DNA from: Gautieria morchelliformis
Lineage: Eukaryota; Basidiomycota; Agaricomycetes; Gomphales; Gomphaceae
Reading direction: 5' to 3'
Length of the DNA stretch: 64,000 bases
Assembly: GCA_015179125.1 (NCBI GenBank)
Contig: WHVA01000287.1
Span: 80,711 to 144,710 of the forward strand
Below the pieces are notes generated by a model. It was not told the origin of the DNA, did not search any database, and worked only from the letters and a program-made list of their open reading frames with translations. The position numbers were made by a program, and so were the translations under genes. Every line of letters starts with the position of its first letter. Within the stretch, counting starts at the first letter, position 1. Below are positions 22,948 to 33,782 of the stretch, in pieces.

Positions 22948-23640
22948 CTACTTTCGCGCCCCCCTTCGTAATTCGTTCTCGCGTTCAACCTGAATATCAT
23001 AGCAACGGCGGCGATCATGTCCTTCGCGATGGCACAGTCCACACCGCACGGGGCGTCGGCGTTGCTTTGGTGGTGATTCAGTGACAGGGTTAGGATCAAC
23101 AGAAGGATGTAGAGGGATTGGTTTTTCTGTCGCACTAGGGTTGGGCCGCTTCGTCCCACCACCTCCTCTTGGAGGTCCTTCTATTGCAGAGGTGAGGCGT
23201 GTGGTGCGGGGACGGCCTTTATGAGAGATGACTGGTGGGTCATGGAGAACTGGAGCCGGGTTGGCTTGTGATGCACTACATGAAATTAAATAGGTTAAAT
23301 CTACTTTGGTCTCATTGCCATACCTGATCGTGCCGAGTCCACGGATTAATGTGTCCAGCTGTTCTTGAGTCTGGACATTGTTCAAGAGAGGTTTAAGAGC
23401 AGCTTGTGCTTCCTGGAAGACGGTACGGGCGTTGATTGACTGTGTGGATGGAGGGGGGGTACAATTTCTCGTGTGTGCTCTATCCAGTGGGTTTGAGACT
23501 TGTGCAACAGGTAGCGGGCATGCACGAAGACTAAGCCGTTTTTCTGGAACAGCATGGGTCAGTGTGATGGGCGGGATTGAGCCAGCATCTAGACTAGGGT
23601 CCTGCCACCACCTACACCATATTTCAGATGCTGTTACTGT
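22948..23640 (-). pseudogene. Zinc-knuckle protein fragment, transposon type
   Basis: The minus strand is open for much of this stretch. It carries a Gln/Leu-rich helix (NNVQTQEQLDTLIRGLG), a basic turn (KGRPRTTRLTSA) and a CCHC zinc knuckle CGLCHREGHDRRRC (CX2CX4HX4C) close to the end. Such tails occur in MULE/FAR1-like transposases and in retroelement Gag; which one applies cannot be decided here. It abuts the gag of gypsy-B on the same strand, with a likely junction near 23640-23735. Confidence 0.45.
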
Positions 23641-23655
23641 GGAGAGAGGTATGAC

Positions 23656-24578
23656 TCACCTTTGACGCACAAGCGCTATGTGAAAAAGCATCCCTTGCAC
23701 TTGGGATAAAATGGTAAAGTAATGGCGGCACGGGATGAGGTCACCGAGGTCCTCGGGTGGTAGGTTGGGGAGGTCCTGATGGTTGTCAGAACTTCCCGAG
23801 CCATCACCTGGATCACCTGAAGGATCACCGGGGTTAGCCCTACCTTTGCCTTTGTTACTAGGCTCGGCGGGGTCTGCGAGGGGTACCCCCGGAGACGGTG
23901 GTGAGTCGTCGGGGGCTTCCGAGAAACGTCGTTGTTCTGATATACCCCGAAGGGTGCGAGAACGAGTCATTATGGACATAGTGAAGAAAAGGGATACGTA
24001 GGGTGTAAGCAGTCTGAAAATACTGTTACGGTACGATCCGTCGTAAGGTTGACCGAGGTCGGGAGCGAAACCCTAGGTAAGGTCCGAGGTTACGGGGCGA
24101 GGTTTGGATGGGGAAGTCGGAGAGGGACTTGGCTTCAGCTTATGTGCTGCGCCGACCCTACGCATGAGTCCCAACTTCGGAGGCAAATGAATAAGAGGCG
24201 AGGTTTGGCTTAAGAGGCGAGGCTTAGAAACTAGCTAGGGATCGAAGGGATACGATAGTTGTTTTTCAGACTGAGGAGTAGGAATGCATACAAGGGGGTT
24301 ATATATGGGCGAGGGTGCGAGTCAGGGGCGAACATATTAGTGGAGGTCAGGGCGAGGTCAGGAGGCCGAAGTCAGGGCGAGGTAATATACGAATGATGCG
24401 TGATGGAGCGGAATCAGTAACTAAGGGGATACGGGCATGGGATCAAGGTCGGATATGAACTCAAGCTCGGGCTCGGGCGCGGATATGGATCATATGTACT
24501 CGGGCACGAATATCACATGGCTCGGGCTCGGAAGAAGGTTTTACCGGTAAGTAACCGGCCAAAGGCCGGGTTCTTACA
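23656..24578 (-). mobile_element. Ty3/gypsy remnant 'gypsy-B': 5' LTR and start of gag
   Basis: Read on the minus strand, an LTR (24024..24578, 555 bp) starts TGTAAGAACCCGG and ends CGTAACA. It is followed by a leader and ATG 23979 of a gag-like frame (MTRSRTLRGISEQ, then a Pro/Gly/Asp-rich stretch) that loses identity near 23735. The LTR is rich in GGCGAGG and CTCGGGC repeats. At 24578 it interrupts LTR-F copy 3. The rest of the element is gone. Confidence 0.6.
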
Positions 24579-25048
24579 ATGATGGACCATCATGCCGGAT
24601 GAATGGTATCGATCGTTTTTGATGGTGTGCCTGCTGGCGAATGATGTGAGCAGCGAATAGCCGTTCGGCGAAATGCAAGGAAGGGCGAACAGAGGTGACA
24701 TAGGGGAGGAGAGGTTGAGGTGGAGGGCGAAGCCGAGCGAACACTGAGGAGGAGTAGCGAAAGGGAAAATGGGGATACCAAGGTGCAGGAAATGCACAGG
24801 TCATGACAACCCAACTATTAGGACACCATCGGAAGAGGGTCGAGCAGAGGAGGTGGTAGGCCCAGTGATGACTGCCGAGTCAGTCCCAGGACGTCGATAG
24901 TGCGTTTGACGGTGCGGCTATGGTAGTTGGCGCGAACAGCGAGAGTTGGTTGCCGAACATAACAATGGTGATCGGAACAAACACGAAGGTGGGGTGAGAA
25001 AATAGGAAAATTGAGCTTCTAAGTATGGGAGATAAACGCGTCATGACA
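24579..25048 (-). mobile_element. LTR-F copy 3, partial
   Basis: In reverse orientation it starts TGTCATGACGCG at 25048 and follows the complete LTR-F (30064..31306) closely as far as the CATCATGCCGG block at about 24590. There the gypsy-B LTR replaces it. Just beyond 25048 lies CGCGC, the position of a 5-bp target repeat, inside the inverted repeat of the next element. Confidence 0.7.
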
Positions 25049-25049
25049 C

Positions 25050-27109
25050 GCGCACCCTCTAAGCGCCCATCTAAGCCATCTCACCAGAATGCTTTCCCTA
25101 TTGTAGACACTCGAAATATCAAAAAAGTAAGACCATACGTTTGTTCATAAGCCACTATTTGACAACTCTATGGTGCTATTTTGTTGAAATCAAGCTTATA
25201 AAAATTTCTATTGCATGTTTTTTCATTTTTTCATTTCAAAATTCCCGCTACCGTTAGGTAAGCAGGTCTTGAACGCGACAATTGTCTTAGGCCCTCTGCC
25301 AAAATTTCGTTTTTCTCCGAGTAATTCGTCTTTTCTCCCACGAAACAACTTCAAACTTTTTCACAGCGCTGACAACTCGTGTTTATGTAACTCCTACTGT
25401 CTTCTTCATTTTCATCACTTCATGTAGAATAGAGCAACGAAAGCCGAACACACGCTGTACTTGCTTAATTTATGTCTTATGCTTATGAATGCCACTTCTC
25501 CTGAAAATGGTAGCTTCCTGTATGTTACCTTTTTCTTTTCGTCCATCCTTGTCAAGGATGGACAAAAAGAAAAGAGCAAGGATTCCTTGCTCTTAATCGT
25601 TGTCAGTAGCCTCCTCATGTGTGCAGTCTGCACAAATGACAACCCCCAACCCTTTGAACTCCATTGTGGACACTATACCTTGTATAGACTCCCTCCTTCA
25701 CCCCTTTTTTCTTGGTTATTTCCAGGTGTTCAAGCTGACCTTTCTTGCCATGGAATTGTTTTTGGTGACTGCAATTTTTCATATGCCTGCAGAATCTATC
25801 TTGACCATGTTCTAAATGTGAAGTGCTTTTTACCGGCGAATTCAGACATGTCCCTAGGTATGACCAATCACTCTTCTTTTAATAACATACTGGCTCTTTT
25901 GGTATGAGTACTCAATAGCCTGCCATTTCCCAACCCGTCACCCCTTGAAGCAACAAGAAGACAAAGGTCGATAGCACCATTGAAGGGGACACAGCCCTTT
26001 GATCAGGCTGGCTCCACTGACATAGAAATGCAACGCCGTGAGTCCTTGCTGTATCATTTAATATGTGACTAATTACAAAAGCGGTGGTAGAACCATCTCC
26101 ACCGTAAAATGTTGCTTAACTTGGTGACAGTCTTTGAAACCATTCCTTGAAGTATCACTCTAGCTACCTTCTTTTTTTATGTTCGTCCCTTTCAGCACAA
26201 GTATAAATACTTGCTATACCTTCACCACCGCTACACTAGCTACTTCCCTTTTAATGCCAGGTTAATAAAACCCATAATGTTACTATTGCATACAATTGTT
26301 TGAGGAATACTGAAACCGATAGTCACTTGATCAGAACACAAATCAGATAGCATCACACCCACTCTCCGCGGAAAGCAACCGGTGCTGGCCTCAGCGTAAT
26401 TCTGCACTTAATGCTGGTAGCGGGCGTTGCCGCGTAAGTCGGCCTTACCGTTATTCATAAAACGTGATTCCCTGTCCAGGAAACACAAGTTCAATTTTCT
26501 GTCCCGGCAATTTTCGCCACATTACATAAGCAAATAGCGGAGCTTGAATTCTTTTTTCATGGGACACAGTGACAAGGATATATCCCCACTCCGATGCTTC
26601 AGACTCCGATGCGCCTCTTTTGTATACATGAGTAATAAGAAAAATACCAAAATAAATGATTAAATCGGTGGATGCCCCGAGCGTAGTGAGAGAGGTCCTG
26701 ATTGGCACACTAAAGCCTCGTTTGTGCATCCAAAATAGTATATGTGTGTTGTGAATTTTATATACCAAAAATTAAAACTGCAACAGCAAGTTACAGAAAG
26801 AAAACAGAAAAAATAGGCAATGAACTATTTACACAATGTCTGTTGGTTGAAACAAAAACCTTACCTCAAGAATTGAACCTGCCACACTAACTTCAATGTA
26901 GATAACACTTATGACCACTACACCAAACAGAGATTAGAGAAGAGTAAAGTTTCATGGGTCTAGAGTACTACCAAAGTGAATAATGGACTTAGATCAGGCC
27001 CTAAAGTAATATAACCATAGCTAGGATGAAATTTGAAAATTCTCCCTTGGCTATTTTCGCTGCCTAAACCCTAACACTAAGATGACTAATGGGCGCTTAG
27101 AGGGTGCGC
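25050..27109. mobile_element. AT-rich element with inverted ends, non-coding
   Basis: The left end GCGCACCCTCTAAGCGCCCA (25050) is repeated in reverse complement at 27089..27109. The 2-kb interior is AT-rich with no domain-bearing frame. It contains two short palindromes: CCATCCTTGTCAAGGATGG near 25542 and a 21-bp near-palindrome with arms AGAGCAAGGA near 25573. No target duplication is visible, perhaps because LTR-F landed in the left end. Class unknown. Confidence 0.5.
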
Positions 27110-28262
27110 AGTTTATACTGCCGCTATCTTAGTTTGAACCAGACTCCTACCCAGCGCCCATCGGCGTTATGGCTCCTGTGTATGCATATGGGTGAAGCAC
27201 GGCTAAATCCGAGGGGAATAATTCATACTCCGAAACTTTACACCCGTTTGCAGTACCTAAGGCGCGCGTCGGATTTGCTTCCGTTTTAGCGCGCAAACTT
27301 CGAACAACGATATCTTGCTTGATATCGCTCCGATTCGCTTGAAATTTCATATCTGAAGCTATGTGGACCATAGCTAGGGCATAGAACTAAAAAATCCGAA
27401 ACCAAGCATTTTTTATTTTGCATTTTGGGTGCTGAGGGGGGAACAATGTCAAGCTTAGCTTACTGTATGTAGTTCAATGCAGGTTTTAATTTTGTTTGCT
27501 ACTTTGTACTAATGGTGAGAACCCACTACAGGAGAATCTCCAGAAGAGGGTGTCATAGGATTGGAGAGGAAGGGCTTAGCTTCTTCTGACATTGGATCAG
27601 TGAGATCTGGTAGGTGTTCATTCTCGATGTCGGATTTCCTCCGGTGTAGCATAAGCCCCGAAATCTTTGATCCCTTCCGCACCGAGTGCCAATGCACCAT
27701 AAGGCAACTTCGCCGATCCTGACATGTTCTTGAGCTCGGAAACCGCGGGGGCGCACACGTATGCGGTGGGGTGAGGGGCGCGGAGGTGCTGGGGTGGGCG
27801 AGCTGGTATAGGAGGACGGGGTGGTGGGGGAGCGGGCGGGGGCGGGGGCGGGTGCAGGTGGAGGTGCAGGTGCAGGTACGGGTGCAGGTGCGGGTGTGAT
27901 TGCAGCACGGACGACACGGAGCTCATCATGAGGAGACTGGGCATACGGTTAGCAGGGTGCAGGGGCGTCGACACACCTTGACACCCAGGGGACTCCACGC
28001 AGGGGACATGGGGGATACCGGCCCAAACGGCAGCCGGTAGAGGGACGGGAGTGCGGACGTGACACGACTGGGCTGGCGGCCCTCGAGGCGTGCGAGGGCA
28101 TCGCCGCGGTTGGTGTTGCGGTAGCGCGTGGAGGCATGGGACGTGGCGGTGGTCATCGCGAGGGTGTTGACGGTAGGAGTGATGGAGCCGCGGTCGGTTG
28201 GGGTGCGGGTGGACGACAGGAAGGAACTGCTCGTGCTTGTATGAGTAGAAGGGGCGCTTCAA
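27110..28262 (-). pseudogene. Segment E copy 1: duplicated gene fragment, Pro/His-rich
   Basis: From about 27160 to 27860 this is an inverted copy of 35990..38215. Minus-strand coding-like text includes a Ser/Thr-rich part (MTTATSHASTRYRNTNRGDA, 28156 downward), a short CACCCGCACCTG repeat giving His/Pro or Pro/Ala runs, then [20 protein letters not shown] and, one frame over, LPDLTDPMSEEAKPFLSNP, ending VVGSHH. The last two pieces are conserved between copies but lie in different frames, so an intron or a lesion separates them. No function recognised. Confidence 0.4.
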
Positions 28263-28520
28263 GTCACAATGGTGGACTTGTAGTTGGGACGCGTGACAGC
28301 CCTTTCAGCGAGGATGTAAAGTAAGCATAAGTAGCAAACTCACCAATAAAAACGGGATAGTGGCCATTTGACACCTGAAAATTACACTTGAGTTGGGGTT
28401 CAGCATTGGGAGTAAGGGTGCAAATGCTGTCGCACGATTCATGTCATAGAATTCTTGGTCAGGGTGTGTGTTTCGGGAACTTCCGTTCTCCTTGTATGTA
28501 CTACCCACACCATCGCTCAT

Positions 28521-29726
28521 ATGCCTCGCCCTGGCAACCCTAAACCTGTTCATCACATGTACAGCAAGGATCTGCGGGATCGCGTTATACACCAAAAATT
28601 CAAGCTCAACAAGAAATCAACCGATATTGCAATTGACCTCGATATGTCACTACGTGTAGTTCAACACACAATCAAACTCTGGCGGGATGTTGGAGACATC
28701 GTGGCAGAGCCAAAGTGGCTATCTCATGGGTCAAAAATGACCTCAGCTCAGAGTGAAGTAAGTAATTCATGTCTGTGTTTAGCTGTAGCTTATTTTATTT
28801 TATAACAGTTTCTTCTTGCGCTTCTTGAACGCTCACCTGATCTTTACCTCGATGAGCTTGTTGAAGAGCTAGAGGTGCAGCATGGTATTTTAGTAAGTAT
28901 ATCAACTGTCTGGAGGACGCTTCGACCTCTTGGCTTGCAAAGAAAGAAAGTGAGTCATTAAATCCTTGAAGAATGACAACCTTTATATTTGTCTCCAACC
29001 CAGCTTTCACGGGCAGCCGCAGAGCGCTGTGAAGCCTCGCGGACTGCTTTCCAGTTTCGTATTGGTAGTGAACCACCGGACCGTTTGGTTTTCACAGATG
29101 AAAGCGCAATTGACCTTCGCACAACGTATAGACTAATGGGATGGGCTTACAAGGGATGTAGGCCTCAAGTGCGAGCACGTTTCCAAAGGGGCGAAAGGTA
29201 ATGATTTGTGCACGGGCCTCCATTATTGTATCGCTAATATCCACTCAGATTTTCAATCCTTCCGGCGCTCTCACAAGATGGAATCATCTATAGCCATATC
29301 AAATTAGGGGCATACGACGGTCCAGAGTTCCTTGGGTTTCTGAAGGGCCTTTTAGAGGTAATGAACCCTTACCCAGCACCACAGAGCGTTCTTGTTATGG
29401 ATAACTGCGCCATTTACCACATACCTGAGGTCTCACTCTTATGTGCCCAAAGGTTTTTACCATTATAAACTGTTTTCACTAGTGTCTAATCTTGCATTTG
29501 CAGAGGAATCAAACTGATGTATCTTCCGCCGTACTCGCCCGATCTCAACCCGATGGAAGAATCATTCTCCTTCATCAAAGCTCACCTCAGACGTCATGGT
29601 GCCAAGTTCCGTGCATGTGTTGCAAGTAAGGAGAGGGCTGAGCTATTCATGTTTCTCTATGAGGCACTGGATCGGATTACACGCAGACATGCGCGAGGGT
29701 GGATGAAGGACTGTGGCTATCTGTAG
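28521..29726 (+). CDS. Tc1-like DD34E transposase, apparently intact
   Basis: Five exons, 28521..28757, 28809..28949, 29004..29197, 29249..29452 and 29504..29726, separated by 50-54-bp GT-AG introns, give 332 residues, the usual size for Tc1/mariner. The N-terminal helix-turn-helix pair ([29 protein letters not shown]) binds the element ends. The DDE_3 catalytic core shows Asp158 (VFTDES), Asp242 (VLVMDNC) and Glu277 (PDLNPMEE), with 34 residues between the last two. A GTAAGT at 28893 is coding, not a donor. No stop or frameshift interrupts it. Clear inverted ends were not found around it, so it may be a remnant or a domesticated copy. Confidence 0.9.
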
Positions 29727-29912
29727 TGCAGTTGTACTACTGTAATGTAATTTTTTTGTTGTCAGAATGTTGAAAATTATCTGCAATGTGATGGATGATA
29801 TTGGTAAACAACACTTAGTAGTGCAAAAAGTACTCATTGTAAGTGCCTGCTCTTCCTACAGTGGCTACAGGATCTGATAATATTATATGCGTTACATGCG
29901 GTCTTTCCCAGC

Positions 29913-30058
29913 TCATCCTCTCTCTTCACCTGTCATTTCCCCCTCCTCGACTCTCTCTTCACCTGTCATTTCCCCCTCATTAACATAATCCCAACTCTCT
30001 GGCAGGTCTGAAAGAGATTCAAGCCCAATCGTTACATACTGCCTGTATGGCTTGGTGG
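29913..30058 (-). pseudogene. Severed 3' end of the FunK1 kinase gene
   Basis: If the LTR at 30064..31306 and one copy of its CCTGT target repeat are set aside, the kinase reading frame continues straight through this stretch for about 48 codons to a TGA at 29913-29915. The tail contains a duplicated peptide GEMTGEER. It is now separated from the gene by 1.2 kb. Confidence 0.75.
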
Positions 30059-30063
30059 CCTGT

Positions 30064-31306
30064 TGTCATGACGTGTTTATCTCTCATACTCAGAAGCTCA
30101 ATTTTCCTATTTTCTCACCCCACCTTCGTGTTCGTTCCGATCACCATTGTTATGTTCGGCAACCAACTCTCGCTGTTCGCGCCAACTACCATAGCCGCGC
30201 CGCCAAAATGCACGATCGACGTCCTGGGACTGACTCGGCAGTCATCACTGGGCCTACCACCTCCTCTGCTCAACCCTCTTCCGATGGTGAATAGTTGGGT
30301 TGCCATGACCTGTGCATTTCCTGCACCTTGGTACCCCCATTTTCCCCTTCGCTACTCCTCCTCAGTGTTCACTCGGTTTCTCCCTCGACCTCGACCTCTC
30401 CTCCCCTATGTCACCCCTTTTCGCCCTTCCTTGCATTTCGCCGAACGGATATTCGCTGCTCGCATCATTCACCAGCAGGCACACCATCAAAAAACACGAT
30501 CGATACCGTTCACCCGGCATGATGGTTCATCATTAACCCCATCATCTTCTTAATCCAACCCCATTGGGCGTTCGTATGGTCAAAGTATGTTCGCAGGACA
30601 TCCCCTCCATAGGCCGTGGGGAATCAACCCAGTAGACCAAGAGTCCGTGCAGGGTAGCATGTATGCGGGTCCCAAGACATGGTTTTGTCCATAAGTGCCT
30701 TCGCCACCTTTACTCTCCGTCGTTTCATATTTTCCCTCTTCTCACATTCTATTGTATGTTTATTTCATCTATGTTGTATCATGGGTGCGCACCCCTATCC
30801 AACCCTGACTTGTGACGGCCTCTTTCCTATTCGCTGTTACCTTACGAGCATTCGATATAAGTAGTTTACATTCGCATGTATATTCCCCAGTTCAATTATC
30901 ATACGTCGTCCATCTTGTGCAAACTTGACCTCGCTGTGATCATCGTCTTGAGCCTCTCCTTGAAGATTTCCATCTTCGACCAGCCAAGGACTTAGGCATC
31001 ACTGGTGAGTTCTCATACTTCATCTTCGTTACCTTAGCCTTCAAACTACTTTCTGTGCTGTTGGCGAAGGGCCCGTCAAAACTTAGACAGCCCTTCCGCG
31101 ATATCTTGCACGTTACATCATCAAGTGCTGCGAGCTATTTCGCTATGACTGTAGATAGGGCGAGCCCCGTTCGGGCAACCCCCTTGTTTCGTGAACATTC
31201 ATCGGTTCACTTATTCGCCGAATGGCATACTTATTCGCACAAGTTATTCGGGCATTCGTTGTGTTCACTAACACACGATATTAACACCTAAAAACCAATC
31301 TTGACA
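30064..31306 (+). mobile_element. Complete solo LTR of family LTR-F with target duplication
   Basis: 1243 bp starting TGTCATGACG and ending ATCTTGACA, flanked by the direct 5-bp repeat CCTGT (30059..30063 and 31307..31311). Only the tips are inverted, so it is an LTR and not a TIR element. No internal domain remains, as expected after LTR-LTR recombination. It lies antisense in the kinase gene. This copy defines the family seen at 9131, 15449 and 24579. Confidence 0.9.
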
Positions 31307-33474
31307 CCTGTAAAGTGTACTCATCGGCGTTCACCTTAACGAAGTCTGGTGTCAGCCATTCCAGAGCAGTCTCCCGAGAAAGCGTTAACCATTGAATCAA
31401 GAGTTTGGAGAATGGCTTGAAGCCCGTGGAGAAGTTTTTCGCGGCATCCTGTTGCTTTAACCTATCAAGGAAACTTCCCCTAGCTTGTAACACAGGTAAC
31501 TCGTCGGAGAGCATCGTTTGATGGTAATTCTGTTCTAGTCGCCCGAGTGCCCCCTTGGTCTCCAGAATCTCCAGAATCGACCAAAATAAAACCCATATAA
31601 ACGACTCCAGGTCATCAATTACTTGGTGCACAACTTGCGTTCCAGAGTCCCAAGCAACAATCAGCGCCTGAGACATGAAAGGCAGCATACCCTAGAACCA
31701 TGTAAATCACAAGCCGCACACAGCAACTAAAGACCCACCGAGCGATGCTTTGCTAATTCCCGCTTCTGATCCATCCAACGAATCGCCTGGTCCCCATCGC
31801 ATATGAATCCCACACATCTAGTAACTTCTCGAGTCATGGCAAAACTGAAGCAAACATAAAAAAAAGAAAGGACTGATGTGAAAGATGGTACGTACTCTGC
31901 CACAGGCGGCCGCTCAGCTTCATCCATCAGCATGACGTTCCCAACACTTACGTCGCGGTGCAACCAGCCGTTCTTAAACAGCCCAAAATGCCCTGTTGAT
32001 CACCATTATAGGTAAATCATGTCCGATGCCCTCTTCGTTCACATACCCAACATGGAGTGCACTATGCAACGCACGAGCAATCGAGGACTTTGTGCAGCTC
32101 GCAGTGACGTCCCTCGGGTCTCAAAAACAGATCGCATATGTATTCGTTCGTCAGGCCTAACCCCGGCGTATGGCTCTGCCGCACACACGGGCCAATATGT
32201 TGCATCATCAGGTATGAGCTTATCCATTCCGTCCTCGACAGGGTATGAGACAAGGATGTCTGGCAGTCCAAATCCGCCCGATAATGCTCCAAACATTGTG
32301 CCTTCTTCGTTATGGGTTTTCAATGGCCATGAATCTTTCAGAATGACAGTGTCCGGCAAGAGAAAAGATATGCCTCCCTTCAACCTCAAGGGTTCTCGAC
32401 CGTCAGTCTCTTTTCCAGGCTGAGAATGCGGGGGTTGGTGACTTCGTAAGTTATACCGGTGAGTGGACGAAGGTTGAGCGGGAGAACCATCGGTGGCGGT
32501 TGCATCTTCAAACCCAATTGTTAACTACTGGCCCAGATCTCTAAACGTCAAAACGCACCCTTCTTGACCAAAAGATACACATGTGTTGCTCGTCCATGAA
32601 CGCAACGTCGGTCACAAAGTGTTTTCGAAATCTTGAATATACCCCTCTCGGGAATCGCAATGTCTGTGATGGTACGAGTAGTATCGATTCCAGCGTGGTT
32701 TGTGTCAGTCCAAGAATTAATCCCAACCACTCTGCGGACAAATCCTTTAAAGCCTCCCTCCTTCGAGAGGTCAAGTTCCAGCGTAACAACCAGACCCATG
32801 CGAGAATAAAATCCGAAGCGCACCCCCATCGTTGCGTTGTTGAAATGGATAACAGTGACGAAGAGTCTATCCAATCGGTGTGTGAACATACAGCGCGTGT
32901 ACGTGCTTGACTGCAGGATCAAACCAGGCCAGTTATTCTTCACCTCTACGCAAATTTCAGCCTCATTCCATGAGAGCTTCAGCTTCGAGCCTCGGCTCTC
33001 ACCAACAGACTGACAACCAACAAGGTCTGGTTTTAGGGGGGAGTCTGTGTCAAGTCCTTCAGCCATTTCCTGACCGTTCACGTAAAACTGAAGACCTCGG
33101 TGGATATTGCCATTCGGCAGCTTTTGGGAGGAGATGGACAGAATCTTGTTGAGTAACCACTCCAACGGCGCATAATGAGCGCTTTCTGGACCAGTGCGGC
33201 TGGGCCATTCCTTGAAAGTGTCGGTTGGGCTGTCCCAGAACACGCCAGGTTTCAGTTTGGATAGGACAGCGTCGACAATTTTTTGATCCGCCCGACAGCG
33301 CTCTTCAAGCAGAGAATTACTCTCGAATATCGCACCGGAGAACTCGCCCTTCATCAGCTTTTTCAAATCATCCTGGGTCCGAATGTGTGATTCATGAGAT
33401 TTACTGGAACTGGCGCTATATGGTGTGCTCGTCATCAATGGAAGCTTGAGAGATTGGGGCGGTGTTGATGGCAT
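31281..33474 (-). CDS. FunK1-type fungal protein kinase, C-terminus replaced by LTR
   Basis: Exons, all minus strand: 33474..32559, 32505..32047, 31992..31896, 31844..31739 and 31691..31281. Introns of 53, 54, 51 and 47 bp preserve frame. Now 662 residues; before the LTR it would have been about 702. FunK1 kinases are an expanded Agaricomycete family of unknown substrates. N-terminal region with FunK1 features (EAEICVEVKNNWPGLIL, RCMFTHRLDRLFV), then LPDTVILKDSW, the catalytic loop HRDVSVGNVM, ICDGDQA where the metal-binding Asp motif is expected, and the activation-segment end GMLPFMS. The final residues VSRLVFRC come from LTR-F. The kinase core is untouched, so function is possible. Confidence 0.85.
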
Positions 33475-33782
33475 CTGGAATAACAAATATCAAGAATTAG
33501 AGGCAGACAACAAGTAAAGAACTATGTTGTGTGAGTCTGAGAGGCAGAGCTGTTGTCAACATGCGGACAAGTCACGTGACAAGTGAACCATCTACATTCT
33601 TGCGGTGTGTTGGTGGTAGCGGCCTCAAGGTTAAATACCAATAATGTGCTGTGCGCTGCCTCAGATGGTACTAAGGCCGCCGATCTCAAATATCCATAAT
33701 TCTCTAAATTGTTCTTTTTGATGTATATAGTAAATCTAATTATTGTGTCCTACTGGCATAATTCTGCTTGCCTCCCTCCCTC

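Noticed and set aside
25461-25907. 148-codon frame in the AT-rich element
   Set aside because: Phe/Leu/Ser-rich without domain; runs through two palindromes; unlikely to be a transposase.
28893-28898. GTAAGT as an intron donor in the Tc1-like transposase
   Set aside because: Reading through gives the conserved [10 protein letters not shown] helix-turn-helix text and keeps frame to the next exon.
30064-31306. LTR-F as a TIR DNA transposon
   Set aside because: Only about 5 bp at the tips are inverted and the target repeat is 5 bp with TG...CA ends, fitting an LTR.
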